This document shows, piece after piece, positions 29,110 through 37,946 of a DNA stretch of 64,000 bases. The stretch lies in the NCBI RefSeq assembly GCF_002813325.1, contig NZ_PHUG01000001.1, positions 4,588,001 to 4,652,000 of the forward strand. Direction: 5' to 3'. Below the pieces are notes generated by a model. It did not search any database and was not told where the DNA came from. It saw only the letters and a program-made list of their open reading frames with translations. A program made the translations under genes and the position numbers. Source of the stretch: Janthinobacterium sp. 64. Lineage in GTDB: Bacteria > Pseudomonadota > Gammaproteobacteria > Burkholderiales > Burkholderiaceae_D. Position 1 is the stretch's first letter. The number at the start of each line of letters is the position of its first letter.

Positions 29110-29959
29110 AATTTCCCGTCGCCACAGGCCGCGCCGGATCGGCGCACCATTCGCTCCACGAGCCCGGATACAGGGCCGCGCCAGGCAGACCTGCCACTTC
29201 CAGGGCCAGCAGGTTATGGCAAGCCGTCACGCCGGAGCCGCACTGCAGGATGGTAGATTCAGCCGTACTGATCAGGCCCGCGAATTCCTGCTCCAGTTCT
29301 TTCGCGGATTTGAAGCGGCCATCCGCCTGCAGGTTGTCCTTGAAGAAACGGTTTTTCGCGCCGGGGATATGGCCGCCCACGGGGTCGATGGTTTCGTTTT
29401 CGCCGCGATACCGGTCGGGCGCGCGCGCGTCGATGACGGTCAAGGCCTGGGCTTCCAGGTTGGCGATGACGTCCTGCACGCTGACCGTGCGCGTCAGGCT
29501 GGCTTTCTCCGTCAGGGTGCCGACAGGGCGGGGTGCCAGGGGCGTGACCAGCGGCAAGCCTTGCGCCTGCCAGGCGGCCAGACCTCCGTCGAGCACGGCG
29601 ACGGCAGGATGGCCGACCCAGCGCAGCAACCACCACACACGGGCCGCGAACATGCCGCCCTGGCCGTCATAAGCGACCACTTGCGTGTCGTCATCGATGC
29701 CCCAGCCGCGCAAGGTGGCCAGCAGGACGTTGCGCTCGGGCAAGGGGTGGCGGCCCGTAAATGCCGCACCGCGCGCCGTCTTCGGGCCGGACAGGGCCGT
29801 GTCGATATCGGCGAACTGCGCGTTCTGGATGTGGCCGGCGGCAAACGCATCGCTGCCGGCCGTCGGCTTGAGCAAGTCGTGGCGGCAATCGAGGATGACC
29901 CAGTTGCTGTCATTCAGGTGGTCGGCCAGTTCGCTGGCCTGGATCAAGGTGGTGTACAT
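29108..29959 (-). CDS. sseA: 3-mercaptopyruvate / thiosulfate sulfurtransferase
   Basis: This is a two-domain rhodanese of 283 residues, started at MYTTLIQAS with AAAGGAGC upstream. The inactive N-terminal domain has VILDCRHDL and DGGLAAW. The C-terminal domain carries the catalytic loop CGSGVTA (about residue 238), the form typical of mercaptopyruvate sulfurtransferases. It transfers sulfane sulfur to thiophilic acceptors. It lies 13 bp downstream of the DMT exporter gene. Confidence 0.92.
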   Translation of the reverse strand: MYTTLIQASELADHLNDSNWVILDCRHDLLKPTAGSDAFAAGHIQNAQFADIDTALSGPKTARGAAFTGRHPLPERNVLLATLRGWGIDDDTQVVAYDGQGGMFAARVWWLLRWVGHPAVAVLDGGLAAWQAQGLPLVTPLAPRPVGTLTEKASLTRTVSVQDVIANLEAQALTVIDARAPDRYRGENETIDPVGGHIPGAKNRFFKDNLQADGRFKSAKELEQEFAGLISTAESTILQCGSGVTACHNLLALEVAGLPGAALYPGSWSEWCADPARPVATGN

Positions 29960-29972
29960 CAGGAATGCTCCT

Positions 29973-30896
29973 TTACACTTCGCTGGCGATGGGATCCGTG
30001 CGCGCGATCGCCGCGCCACGGGCCGTGTTGCGGGTATTGTAATAGGTGGCGGCGATGCCGGAGGCGAGAATGACGCCGATGCCGGCCCAGCCATGCCAGT
30101 CGAACAGGTCGCCAAAGATCACCACGCCCCAGAAGCTGGAAAAGACGATGCCCGTGTATTGCAAATTGGCAACTACCAGTGTCTTGCCCAGGCGATAGGC
30201 GCGCGTCATGGCCATCTGCGCCATGGTGGCGCACAGGCCGATGGCGGCCAGCAAGCCGATGCCATAGGCGCTTGTGTGCGCATGCCAGACGACGGGGCCG
30301 CCGCCGGCGCTGGCCACGTGGCCGATCACGCCGGCGAGGAAATTGACGACCGAGAAATAAAACACGACCCGGTATTCGGGTTCGCCCAGCAAGCCCAGCT
30401 TGCGCACCTGCAAATAGGCGAGGGCCGACAGCATGCCGGAAATCAAGGCCGTGATGGCGCCGGCCGCCTGGTCCGTCTCGAACACGGGCTGCAGCAGCAG
30501 GGTCACGCCGACAAAGCTCATGGCAATGGCCGCCACCAGCGGCCACTCGACTTGTTTTGTTGCCTTCCACCAGCCGCCAGCGAGCAGGATCACGGCGATC
30601 CAGATGGGCGCCATGTAATTGAGCGTCATGGCCGTGGCCAGCGGCAGGATGGCGATCGCATAAAACCACAGCCACAGGGCGATCACGCCCACCACGCCGC
30701 GCCACAGATGCTGGCCCGGCATCGTGGTTTTAAAGCTGCCGCCCTGGTACAAAATCGTGCAGCTCATGACGGTCATGCCGATGATGCCGCGGTACATGAC
30801 GATTTCGGACGTCGAATACATCTCCGACGCCAGCTTGACGCACACGCCCATGATGGCAAACATGAAACTGGCGAATAACATCCAAAGCGATTGCAT
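29973..30896 (-). CDS. DMT/EamA-family transporter
   Basis: The start MQSLWMLFASFMFAIMG at 30896 gives 307 residues with about ten membrane helices in two EamA repeats. Typical features are the N-terminal FMFAIMGVCVK helix and YRGIIG near helix 2. Such proteins mostly export small metabolites or amino-acid derivatives; the substrate here is unknown. It sits between a Rieske oxygenase and a sulfurtransferase on the same strand, so it may move a substrate or product of those enzymes. That is inference. Confidence 0.88.
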   Translation of the reverse strand: MQSLWMLFASFMFAIMGVCVKLASEMYSTSEIVMYRGIIGMTVMSCTILYQGGSFKTTMPGQHLWRGVVGVIALWLWFYAIAILPLATAMTLNYMAPIWIAVILLAGGWWKATKQVEWPLVAAIAMSFVGVTLLLQPVFETDQAAGAITALISGMLSALAYLQVRKLGLLGEPEYRVVFYFSVVNFLAGVIGHVASAGGGPVVWHAHTSAYGIGLLAAIGLCATMAQMAMTRAYRLGKTLVVANLQYTGIVFSSFWGVVIFGDLFDWHGWAGIGVILASGIAATYYNTRNTARGAAIARTDPIASEV

Positions 30897-30952
30897 GAGT
30901 AAATCCTGGTAATGAAAATGAAAAAGGCCGCGCGAGGCGGCCCTTGAGGGAA

Positions 30953-32053
30953 TTACAGTTCGATATTGTTGCGGTACCACTCGTGGAAGTGCTGCATGCC
31001 GTCTTCCATCGGCGACTGGTAAGGGCCCACTTCGTTCTCGCCGCGCGCCATCAGGGCCTTGCGGCCCGCATCCATGCGCAGGGCGATTTCATCGTCCTCG
31101 ACGCAGGTTTCCATGTAGGCGGCCCGTTCCGCGTCGACGAAGTCGCGCTCGAACAGCACGATTTCCTCTGGATAATAGAACTCGACCACGTTGCGCGTCT
31201 TTTGCGGACCGTCGGGCCACAGGGTCGAGACGATCAGCACGTGTGGATACCATTCGACCATGATGTTCGGATACAGGGTCAGCCAGATGGCGCCATACGG
31301 TGGCGCTTCGCCGCCACGGAATTGCAGCACCTGCTCTTGCCATTTTTTATAGGCAGGCGAACCGGCCTGCTGCAAGCCGCGGTGCACGCCCACCGTTTGC
31401 ACGCTGTAATCCTTGCCGAATTCCCAGCGCAGATCGTCGCAGCTGACGAAGCTGCCCAGACCCGGATGGAACGGTTCCACGTGATAGTCTTCCAGATAGA
31501 CTTCGATGAAGGTCTTCCAGTTGTAGTCGCATTCGTGGATTTCCACGTGGTCGAACATATAGCCGGAAAAATCGAGGTCTTTCGAGACGGACAAATCTTT
31601 CAATTTTTCCATCACGTTGTAGCCATTTTGCTCGAACAGCAAGCCATTCCAGCTTTGCAGCGGCGTTTTCGACAGGTTCAGGCACGGCGTTTCGGGGAAA
31701 TGCGGCGCGCCGATCAATTCACCCTTGAGGTCGTAGGTCCAGCGGTGCAACGGGCAGACGATATGGTTCGCATTGCCGCGGCCATTGAACATCAGCGCCT
31801 GCCGGTGACGGCACACGTTGGACAGCACTTCGATGCCATTGGCGTTGCGCACGAGCATGCGCCCTTCGTTCTCAGACGCCAGGGTCGCAAAATCGCCGGT
31901 TTCCGGCACCATCAGCTCGTGCCCGACATAGCGCGGGCCAGCCTGGAACAATTGCTGCATTTCACGCTGCAACAGCGTTTCGTCAAAATAGACGTGGACC
32001 GGAAGTTGCGCGTTTGAGCGCGCCAGCTTGGCGTGAGTAGCCAGATCGGACAT
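30953..32053 (-). CDS. Rieske non-heme iron oxygenase, alpha subunit
   Basis: The start MSDLATHAKL gives 366 residues. The Rieske cluster motif is complete: C81-x-H83 (CRHRQ) and C100-x2-H103 (CPLHRW). The catalytic domain shows the mononuclear iron pattern EDYHVEPFHPG. Length and arrangement fit ring-hydroxylating or choline/carnitine-monooxygenase-like enzymes. No reductase, ferredoxin or beta subunit gene is adjacent, so the electron donor is encoded elsewhere. A Fur-like box lies about 190 bp upstream. Confidence 0.9.
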   Translation of the reverse strand: MSDLATHAKLARSNAQLPVHVYFDETLLQREMQQLFQAGPRYVGHELMVPETGDFATLASENEGRMLVRNANGIEVLSNVCRHRQALMFNGRGNANHIVCPLHRWTYDLKGELIGAPHFPETPCLNLSKTPLQSWNGLLFEQNGYNVMEKLKDLSVSKDLDFSGYMFDHVEIHECDYNWKTFIEVYLEDYHVEPFHPGLGSFVSCDDLRWEFGKDYSVQTVGVHRGLQQAGSPAYKKWQEQVLQFRGGEAPPYGAIWLTLYPNIMVEWYPHVLIVSTLWPDGPQKTRNVVEFYYPEEIVLFERDFVDAERAAYMETCVEDDEIALRMDAGRKALMARGENEVGPYQSPMEDGMQHFHEWYRNNIEL

Positions 32054-32238
32054 CCCAACCCCCCATAAATGTACAACGGTCAGCAGTGCCCCAGGCCATT
32101 CCCTGGGCAACCGCTACAGAGAGAAAGAATCCGCAAAGACCTGAATTCAAATTTGTTGAAACGGTATTTCGGACAGAACCGGCGATTATAGCGCGTATCG
32201 GCCTCGGCATTGCCAAACCCCTTCGGCAAATAGGCTAC

Positions 32239-32257
32239 TTTAATGATAAACATTGTC
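32239..32257. promoter_or_regulatory. Fur-like box
   Basis: The 19-mer TTTAATGATAAACATTGTC matches the classical Fur consensus GATAATGATAATCATTATC at 15 of 19 positions. It could control the iron-dependent oxygenase on the minus strand or the xseB-ispA-dxs unit. Confidence 0.5.
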
Positions 32258-32357
32258 ATTTACCGTGCAATTTCCGGCCGATGGGGGTGATTGCGCTAAA
32301 ATTGACTGCCAAGCTGGTAACGTCTTCCCCTTTGAGCACGCCGATTGCGCTTTAGTT

Positions 32358-32387
32358 TTCACTTAATAGTGTGGTTTGTTCTAAAAT
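32358..32387 (+). promoter_or_regulatory. Candidate xseB-ispA-dxs promoter
   Basis: TTCACT (32358-32363) and TAAAAT (32382-32387) are spaced by 18 bp, about 75 bp upstream of the xseB ATG. Confidence 0.4.
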
Positions 32388-32460
32388 AACGCTTCTATGC
32401 TGGCCGGGAGTCCCCGGCGTCTCCCTACATACCCCTCGTGCCACGAAGAGATCTGAGTCT

Positions 32461-32712
32461 ATGTCGAAGAAATTAACTGCCGCTGCCGCAGCGCCGGCCT
32501 CGTTTGAAGAGGCGATGGCGGAACTGGCGCAGCTGGTAACGCAAATGGAAGCGGGCCAGTTGCCGCTGGAAGCATCGGTCGCGGCCTACCAGCGCGGCTC
32601 GGAACTGGTCAAGTATTGCGCTACCCAGCTCGACAGTGTCGAAGCGCAGGTGAAAGTATTGGAAGGCGATATGCTGAAACCGTTCGTCGATGCCGGCGAG
32701 GCCGCACTATGA
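32461..32712 (+). CDS. xseB: Exodeoxyribonuclease VII small subunit
   Basis: This 83-residue protein has the conserved XseB core SFEEAMAELAQLVTQMEAG, followed by LPLEASVAAYQRGSEL. It forms the helical partner that assembles on XseA to degrade single-stranded DNA. Its stop overlaps the ispA start (ATGA). Placement before ispA and dxs is the classical proteobacterial order. Confidence 0.95.
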   Translation: MSKKLTAAAAAPASFEEAMAELAQLVTQMEAGQLPLEASVAAYQRGSELVKYCATQLDSVEAQVKVLEGDMLKPFVDAGEAAL

Positions 32713-33620
32713 TGGCCAGTGTATCGCAAGACGGCGTGACCTTCGGCGACTGGATGCAAGCGACCCAGTCCGGCGTGGAAAGCCGGCTCGACCAGTTTCT
32801 GCCTGCACTTGACGCCGTACCGCACAAGCTGCACGCGGCCATGCGCTATGCGCTGCTCGGTGGCGGCAAGCGCGTGCGTCCGCTGCTGGTGATGGCGGCC
32901 GGTGAATTGTTTGATGCCGATCAAGATACCCTCGCGCGCGCCGCTTGCGCGCTGGAAATGATTCACGTGTATTCGCTCGTGCATGACGACATGCCGTGCA
33001 TGGATGATGATGCCTTGCGCCGTGGCAAACCCACCGTGCACATCGCCTACGATGAAGCGACGGCCCTGCTGGTCGGCGACGCGCTGCAATCGCAAGCGTT
33101 CATGCTGCTGGCCGACGGCGCGGCGATTCCGCCCGCGCGGCAAATGGCCATGATCAAGCTGCTGGCGCACGCGTCTGGCTCAGCCGGCATGTGCGGCGGC
33201 CAGGCGATCGACCTCGACAGCGTCGGCCTGGCCTTGACCTTGCCGCAGCTGGAACAGATGCATCAACTGAAAACGGGCGCCTTGCTGCGCGCGGCCGTGA
33301 TCCTGGGCGCGCTGGCCGGCAAGGACCTGGCGCCAGACGAGATGACGGCGCTGAACGCGTATGCGCGCGCCGTCGGCCTGGCGTTCCAGGTGGTCGACGA
33401 CGTGCTCGACGCCACGGCCGATTCGGCCACCCTGGGCAAGACGGCGGGCAAGGATGCGGCGGCCAACAAGCCGACCTACGTATCGATACTGGGGCTGGAA
33501 CCATCGAGAGCCCTGGCAGAACAATTGCGGTGCGACGCCCATGCGGCGCTGGCGCCATTCGGGGACAAGGCACGCCGTCTGCGCGAGCTGGCAGACCTGG
33601 TCGTGCAGCGGAAGGCATAA
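32709..33620 (+). CDS. ispA: Farnesyl diphosphate synthase (polyprenyl synthetase)
   Basis: The 303-residue all-helical prenyltransferase has its first aspartate-rich motif in HDDMPCMDDDALRRG (about residue 93) and its second in DDVLD (about 230). GGGKRVRPLL at the pyrophosphate site is also present. Two residues of spacing within the first motif match the short-chain FPP synthases of bacteria. It condenses DMAPP and IPP to farnesyl diphosphate. The start at 32709 overlaps xseB by four bases; dxs starts immediately after its stop. Confidence 0.95.
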   Translation: MMASVSQDGVTFGDWMQATQSGVESRLDQFLPALDAVPHKLHAAMRYALLGGGKRVRPLLVMAAGELFDADQDTLARAACALEMIHVYSLVHDDMPCMDDDALRRGKPTVHIAYDEATALLVGDALQSQAFMLLADGAAIPPARQMAMIKLLAHASGSAGMCGGQAIDLDSVGLALTLPQLEQMHQLKTGALLRAAVILGALAGKDLAPDEMTALNAYARAVGLAFQVVDDVLDATADSATLGKTAGKDAAANKPTYVSILGLEPSRALAEQLRCDAHAALAPFGDKARRLRELADLVVQRKA

Positions 33621-35489
33621 ATGAAACTGTTAGAAACCATCAATGAACCAGCGCAAGTGCGCAAGCTGGCCCGCTCGCAACTGGTGCCGCTGGCGCAGGA
33701 ATTGCGCAGCTTCCTGCTCGATTCCGTTTCCAAGACGGGCGGCCATTTGTCGTCCAACCTGGGCACGGTCGAGCTGACCGTCGCGCTGCACTATGTGTTC
33801 AACACGCCGCACGACCGCATCGTGTGGGACGTGGGCCACCAGACCTATTCGCACAAGATTTTGACGGGCCGGCGCGAGCGCATGCATACCCTGCGCCAGA
33901 AGGATGGCATTTCCGGCTTCCCGAAACGCGACGAAAGCGAGTACGACACCTTCGGCACGGCGCACTCGTCGACGTCGATCTCGGCCGCCCTTGGCATGGC
34001 GCAGGCGGCCAAGATCAAGGGCGACCCGCTGCACGCGATCGCCGTGATCGGCGACGGTTCGATGACCGCCGGCATGGCCTTCGAGGCGATGAACAATGCG
34101 GGCGTGCAGGAAGACGTCAACCTGCTGGTGATTTTGAACGACAACGACATGTCGATCTCGCCGCCCGTGGGCGCGTTGAACCGCCATCTGGCGCGCTTGA
34201 TGTCGGGCCAGTTCTATGCGGCGGCGAAAAATGTCGGCAAATCCGTCTTGCCCGGCCCCGTGCTGGAACTGGCGAAGCGCTTCGAAGAGCATGCCAAGGG
34301 CATGGTCGTGCCCGCCACCATGTTCGAGGAATTCGGTTTTAACTATATCGGCCCCATCGATGGCCACGACCTCGATTCGCTGATCCCGACCTTGCAAAAT
34401 ATCAAGCAATTGAAGGGGCCGCAATTCCTGCACGTGGTCACCAAGAAGGGGCAAGGCTACAAGCTGGCCGAGGCGGAACCGATTTTGTACCACGGCACGC
34501 CGAAGTTCAATCCACTGGAAGGCATCAAGCCGGCCACGGCGCCGGGCAAGATGACGTACACGGATGTGTTCGGCAACTGGCTGTGCGACATGGCCGCGCA
34601 CGACAAGCGCCTGGTGGGCATCACGCCGGCCATGCGCGAAGGCTCGGGCATGGTCAAGTTCGAACAGCAATTCCCGAACCGCTATTTCGACGTCGGCATC
34701 GCCGAGCAGCATTCCGTGACCTTCGGCGCGGGCCTGGCCTGTGAAGGCTTGAAACCCGTCGTGGCCATCTATTCCACGTTCCTGCAGCGCGCCTACGATC
34801 AATTGATCCACGACGTGGCGTTGCAAAACCTGGACGTGACGTTTGCGCTGGACCGCGCCGGCCTGGTGGGTGCCGATGGCGCCACGCACGCGGGCAACTA
34901 TGACATGGCGTTCCTGCGCTGCATCCCGAACATGGTCATCATGGCCGCGTCCGACGAAAACGAATGCCGCCAGATGCTCACCACGGGCTACCACTATCCT
35001 GGCCCGGCCGCCATCCGCTATCCGCGCGGCGCCGGTGCCGGCGCGGCCATCGTGCCGGAACTCACCAGCATCGAGATCGGCAAGGGCGAGCTCAAGCGCC
35101 ACGGCAAGCGCATCGCCATCCTGGCCTTCGGTTCCATGGTGGCTCATAGCGTGGCGGCGGGCGAGAAGCTCGACGCGACTGTTGCCAACATGCGCTTCGT
35201 CAAGCCGCTCGATGTGGCGCTGGTGAAACAGCTTGCCGCAGAACACGATTACCTGGTGACGGTGGAAGAGGGCTGCATCATGGGCGGCGCCGGTTCGGCC
35301 GTGGCCGAAGCGCTGGCAGCGGAAGGGATCGTCAAGCCGATTTTGATGCTGGGCTTGCCGGACGTCTTCATCGACCATGGCGACCCTGTGCAACTGCTGA
35401 AAAGCGTGGGCCTCGACGCAGCCGGCATCGCCGCTTCGATCGAGCAGCGTTTCCCGTCCGCAGGGCCGCGCCTGGCGATGGTCAGCTAA
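33621..35489 (+). CDS. dxs: 1-deoxy-D-xylulose-5-phosphate synthase
   Basis: This 622-residue thiamin-diphosphate enzyme catalyses the first step of the MEP isoprenoid pathway and supplies the precursor for ThiG. ThDP-binding [17 protein letters not shown], the NDNDMSIS segment and the transketolase central motif [16 protein letters not shown] are visible, together with the C-terminal transketolase domain. It starts on the base after the ispA stop codon, indicating co-translation. Confidence 0.97.
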   Translation: MKLLETINEPAQVRKLARSQLVPLAQELRSFLLDSVSKTGGHLSSNLGTVELTVALHYVFNTPHDRIVWDVGHQTYSHKILTGRRERMHTLRQKDGISGFPKRDESEYDTFGTAHSSTSISAALGMAQAAKIKGDPLHAIAVIGDGSMTAGMAFEAMNNAGVQEDVNLLVILNDNDMSISPPVGALNRHLARLMSGQFYAAAKNVGKSVLPGPVLELAKRFEEHAKGMVVPATMFEEFGFNYIGPIDGHDLDSLIPTLQNIKQLKGPQFLHVVTKKGQGYKLAEAEPILYHGTPKFNPLEGIKPATAPGKMTYTDVFGNWLCDMAAHDKRLVGITPAMREGSGMVKFEQQFPNRYFDVGIAEQHSVTFGAGLACEGLKPVVAIYSTFLQRAYDQLIHDVALQNLDVTFALDRAGLVGADGATHAGNYDMAFLRCIPNMVIMAASDENECRQMLTTGYHYPGPAAIRYPRGAGAGAAIVPELTSIEIGKGELKRHGKRIAILAFGSMVAHSVAAGEKLDATVANMRFVKPLDVALVKQLAAEHDYLVTVEEGCIMGGAGSAVAEALAAEGIVKPILMLGLPDVFIDHGDPVQLLKSVGLDAAGIAASIEQRFPSAGPRLAMVS

Positions 35490-35509
35490 AAGCTCAAGCA
35501 AGATAACAG

Positions 35510-35528
35510 CGGCACTGCGGTGCCGTTT
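35510..35528 (+). terminator. Weak terminator-like hairpin after dxs
   Basis: Stem CGGCAC/GTGCCG with loop TGCG is followed by only three T, 20 bp after the dxs stop. Confidence 0.35.
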
Positions 35529-35613
35529 CGCCCGCAGGAATTTTACGCTGCACTGCAACATTTTTCGCCCGGGAATGCTACGATGACGCTTTGATACTTC
35601 TTCAAAGTCCACC

Positions 35614-37740
35614 TTGCATTTCAGGAAACTTCACCGCCGTACACGCGCACTGGCCGGCCGCTGGCTGACGGGCATGCACGCCTATACCGACAAGCTCGCG
35701 CAGCGCCGCCCCCTGTGGATGGTCAGCCTGGCCATCGATGAAACGAATCTGTCCGAGGGTCTGCGGGCCGCGTGCGCATCGAGCGCCATGCTGCTGCTGG
35801 GCCTGCTGTTCGACCACCCCGATTTTTCCTGGGCCGCCATCGGCGCCTTCTGGACTTGCCTGGCCGACGCGGCCGGCACGCGGCGCATGCGTTTCGTCTC
35901 GATGCTGGGCTTCGGCCTGCTGTCGACCGTGGCCGGCGGCCTGACGGCGCTGGCGGCCGGGCATGGCGTGGCGACGGCCGCCATCGCCGTGCTGCTGTTT
36001 TCCTGGGCCGGCGCGCTGGCGCGCATCTGGGGCGCGGCCACGGCGCAAGTGGCCATTTTGGCGGCCACGGCTTGCGTGGTGATGGTCACGCACCCGTTGG
36101 AATCGATGACGCAGACGGCGCCTTTCCTGGGGCTGTACCTGTTCGGCTGCCTGTTTGCCACGGTGCTCAGTTTTACCGTCTGGCGCATCCACCCGTTCAG
36201 CCCTGCCAGGCGCGCCATCCGCGCCGCGTATTCGCGCCTGGCCGGCATCGCGCGCGACAATGCGCGCTTCCTCGAACATGATGCCGCGCAGGCGGACGCC
36301 GCCGCGCATGGCGCCAGCTACCGTTCGCAGGCGCGCGCCGCGCTGGAAGCGGCGCGCGTGGCGCTGGCCGCCGTGCCGCCTGCGCGCGCGGGACGCAGCG
36401 CCCTGTACGACAACCTGCTGCTGGCGCTCAGCGACGCCGAGCGCATCTTCGCCTATTTAATTGCCGTCACGCATACGTGCGAGCGCGAGCAGCAGCGCCT
36501 GCGCCAGGACCCGCGCGCGCGGCGCAGCCTGGAAGTGATGGCCGTGCTGCTGCGCCGCCTGGGGCAGGCCGTGCAGCGCCAGCCGGAAACGCCGCCCCTG
36601 GAATTGCAGCGCCGCCTGGCGGGCTGCGGACGGCGCCTGGAAGCGGCGCTGGGCGCCTTGCTGCCACTGCGTCTGAATGTCGACTTCATGGAACTGGGCT
36701 TGCCGCGCGCGGCGCAGCTGGCGTGGCGCGAGGCGGCTTTCCTGGCGCTGGGGCAGGCGTGGCAGACGGCAAAAGTCAACGCCACGCCGCAATCGCTGAG
36801 CTGGCGCCATGCGGCGCGCGTGTCGCTGGCGACGACGGCCGGCTTCCTGCTGGTCGAGGCCTTGCATATTCCGTTCGGCTACTGGGCCACCATGGCGACG
36901 TTATTGATATTGCAGCCGTCCGTGTCGACCACCTGGCCGCGCGGCATTGAACGGGTCGCTGGCAGCGTGCTGGGCGCCGTGCTGGCCGTGCTGATCGGCC
37001 TGGTCATTTACACGCCGCTGGGCATCTCGCTGGTGGTGTTTCCGTTGATCGTCGCCACCATGGCGTTGCGCAGGGTCAGCTACAGCCTGCACGTGCTGTT
37101 CATGACACCCGCCTTCGTGCTGGTGGCCGACTATGCGGCGCCCGCCAGCGAGATGGTGTATGCGGTGAGTCGCCTGGGCAACAATGTGCTCGGCTGCATG
37201 CTGGCCTTGCTGGCCACGTTTTATCTGTGGCCCGACCGCGAAGCGGACGACCTCGACCAGCGCCTGGCAAAAGCCGTGTCGGCCAACCTGAAATATTTGC
37301 TGGCCGTGCTGGCGGCGGGTGGACGCTGGGATAGTGCGATTGCGCGCCTGCGCCGTGAGGCGGGGCTGGCCAGCAATAACGCCGAACAAGTGCTGCAGCG
37401 CCTGCGCATCGAGCGCCGCCTCGACCGCAGCGCCGGCGTGGGCCTGGCGGCGCTGCGCACCTTGCCGCTGCTGCGCCGCGTGGCGGGCAGCACGGCGCGC
37501 ATCAGCCTGAGTCCCCAGGCCGAGCCGGCGCCGCCCGAGCTGCAGCAGTGGATTGCCGAGGTCAGTGCTGAAATGGATGCCTTGCTGCGCGGTGATTCCG
37601 GCACCCCGGCGCCCGGCCCCTGCATCAGCGAGGTCCTGACGCCGTTGCAGGCCGATGCCGTGACGCAGGTGCAGTTGTTGCGTGGCTTGCTGCGCGAGCA
37701 TGTGCATGCGCAGCCGCCCAAGGTGGCGGTGCCCGCATAA
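35614..37740 (+). CDS. FUSC-family inner membrane protein
   Basis: The protein has 708 residues if started at TTG 35614; ATG at 35674 is an alternative, and neither has a strong ribosome site. Two clusters of membrane helices (about 50-190 and 405-545) are each followed by a long cytoplasmic helical region. This is the duplicated layout of FUSC/YccS/aromatic-acid-exporter proteins. The second cluster includes FGYWATMATLLILQPS, a typical FUSC segment. No membrane fusion protein or outer membrane channel gene is adjacent, so a complete efflux system is not encoded here. Confidence 0.88.
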   Translation: MHFRKLHRRTRALAGRWLTGMHAYTDKLAQRRPLWMVSLAIDETNLSEGLRAACASSAMLLLGLLFDHPDFSWAAIGAFWTCLADAAGTRRMRFVSMLGFGLLSTVAGGLTALAAGHGVATAAIAVLLFSWAGALARIWGAATAQVAILAATACVVMVTHPLESMTQTAPFLGLYLFGCLFATVLSFTVWRIHPFSPARRAIRAAYSRLAGIARDNARFLEHDAAQADAAAHGASYRSQARAALEAARVALAAVPPARAGRSALYDNLLLALSDAERIFAYLIAVTHTCEREQQRLRQDPRARRSLEVMAVLLRRLGQAVQRQPETPPLELQRRLAGCGRRLEAALGALLPLRLNVDFMELGLPRAAQLAWREAAFLALGQAWQTAKVNATPQSLSWRHAARVSLATTAGFLLVEALHIPFGYWATMATLLILQPSVSTTWPRGIERVAGSVLGAVLAVLIGLVIYTPLGISLVVFPLIVATMALRRVSYSLHVLFMTPAFVLVADYAAPASEMVYAVSRLGNNVLGCMLALLATFYLWPDREADDLDQRLAKAVSANLKYLLAVLAAGGRWDSAIARLRREAGLASNNAEQVLQRLRIERRLDRSAGVGLAALRTLPLLRRVAGSTARISLSPQAEPAPPELQQWIAEVSAEMDALLRGDSGTPAPGPCISEVLTPLQADAVTQVQLLRGLLREHVHAQPPKVAVPA

Positions 37741-37824
37741 GCGAGCGGCGTGGCGCAGATGCCACAGGCTGGCCGAAATTTTTACGCATGTCAAAAAAAC
37801 AGCGCGTTTTGATCTTTCTGTCTT

Positions 37825-37855
37825 GTAAATGCGAATAGTAATAGTTATCATTTAC
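37825..37855. promoter_or_regulatory. Fur-like box upstream of TonB receptor
   Basis: The 19-mer GCGAATAGTAATAGTTATC (37831-37849) matches the Fur consensus at 13 of 19 positions and is framed by a perfect GTAAATG/CATTTAC inverted repeat. It lies about 95 bp before the TonB receptor ATG, where iron control is expected. Confidence 0.6.
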
Positions 37856-37946
37856 AACTGGCAGCATGAGAAGACGACACTGGAGGATCAAGTGAAGGGC
37901 GGCATCATGAGACTGCCCCTTTCCCATCCGCAGTTGAAGGTTCTTC

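Larger units (their letters stand above)
32054..32460. other. 407-bp divergent intergenic region with regulatory sites
   Basis: There is no convincing gene between the Rieske oxygenase and xseB starts. It contains a Fur-like box (32239-32257) and a candidate xseB promoter. Base composition is noticeably richer in A and T than the flanking genes. Confidence 0.6.

Noticed and set aside
32086..32355. 89-residue open frame between the Rieske gene and xseB
   Set aside because: It overlaps the Fur-like box, has no ribosome site and lacks protein-like pattern; the region looks regulatory.
33630..35612. 660-residue open frame on the minus strand
   Set aside because: Antisense to dxs; no family features.
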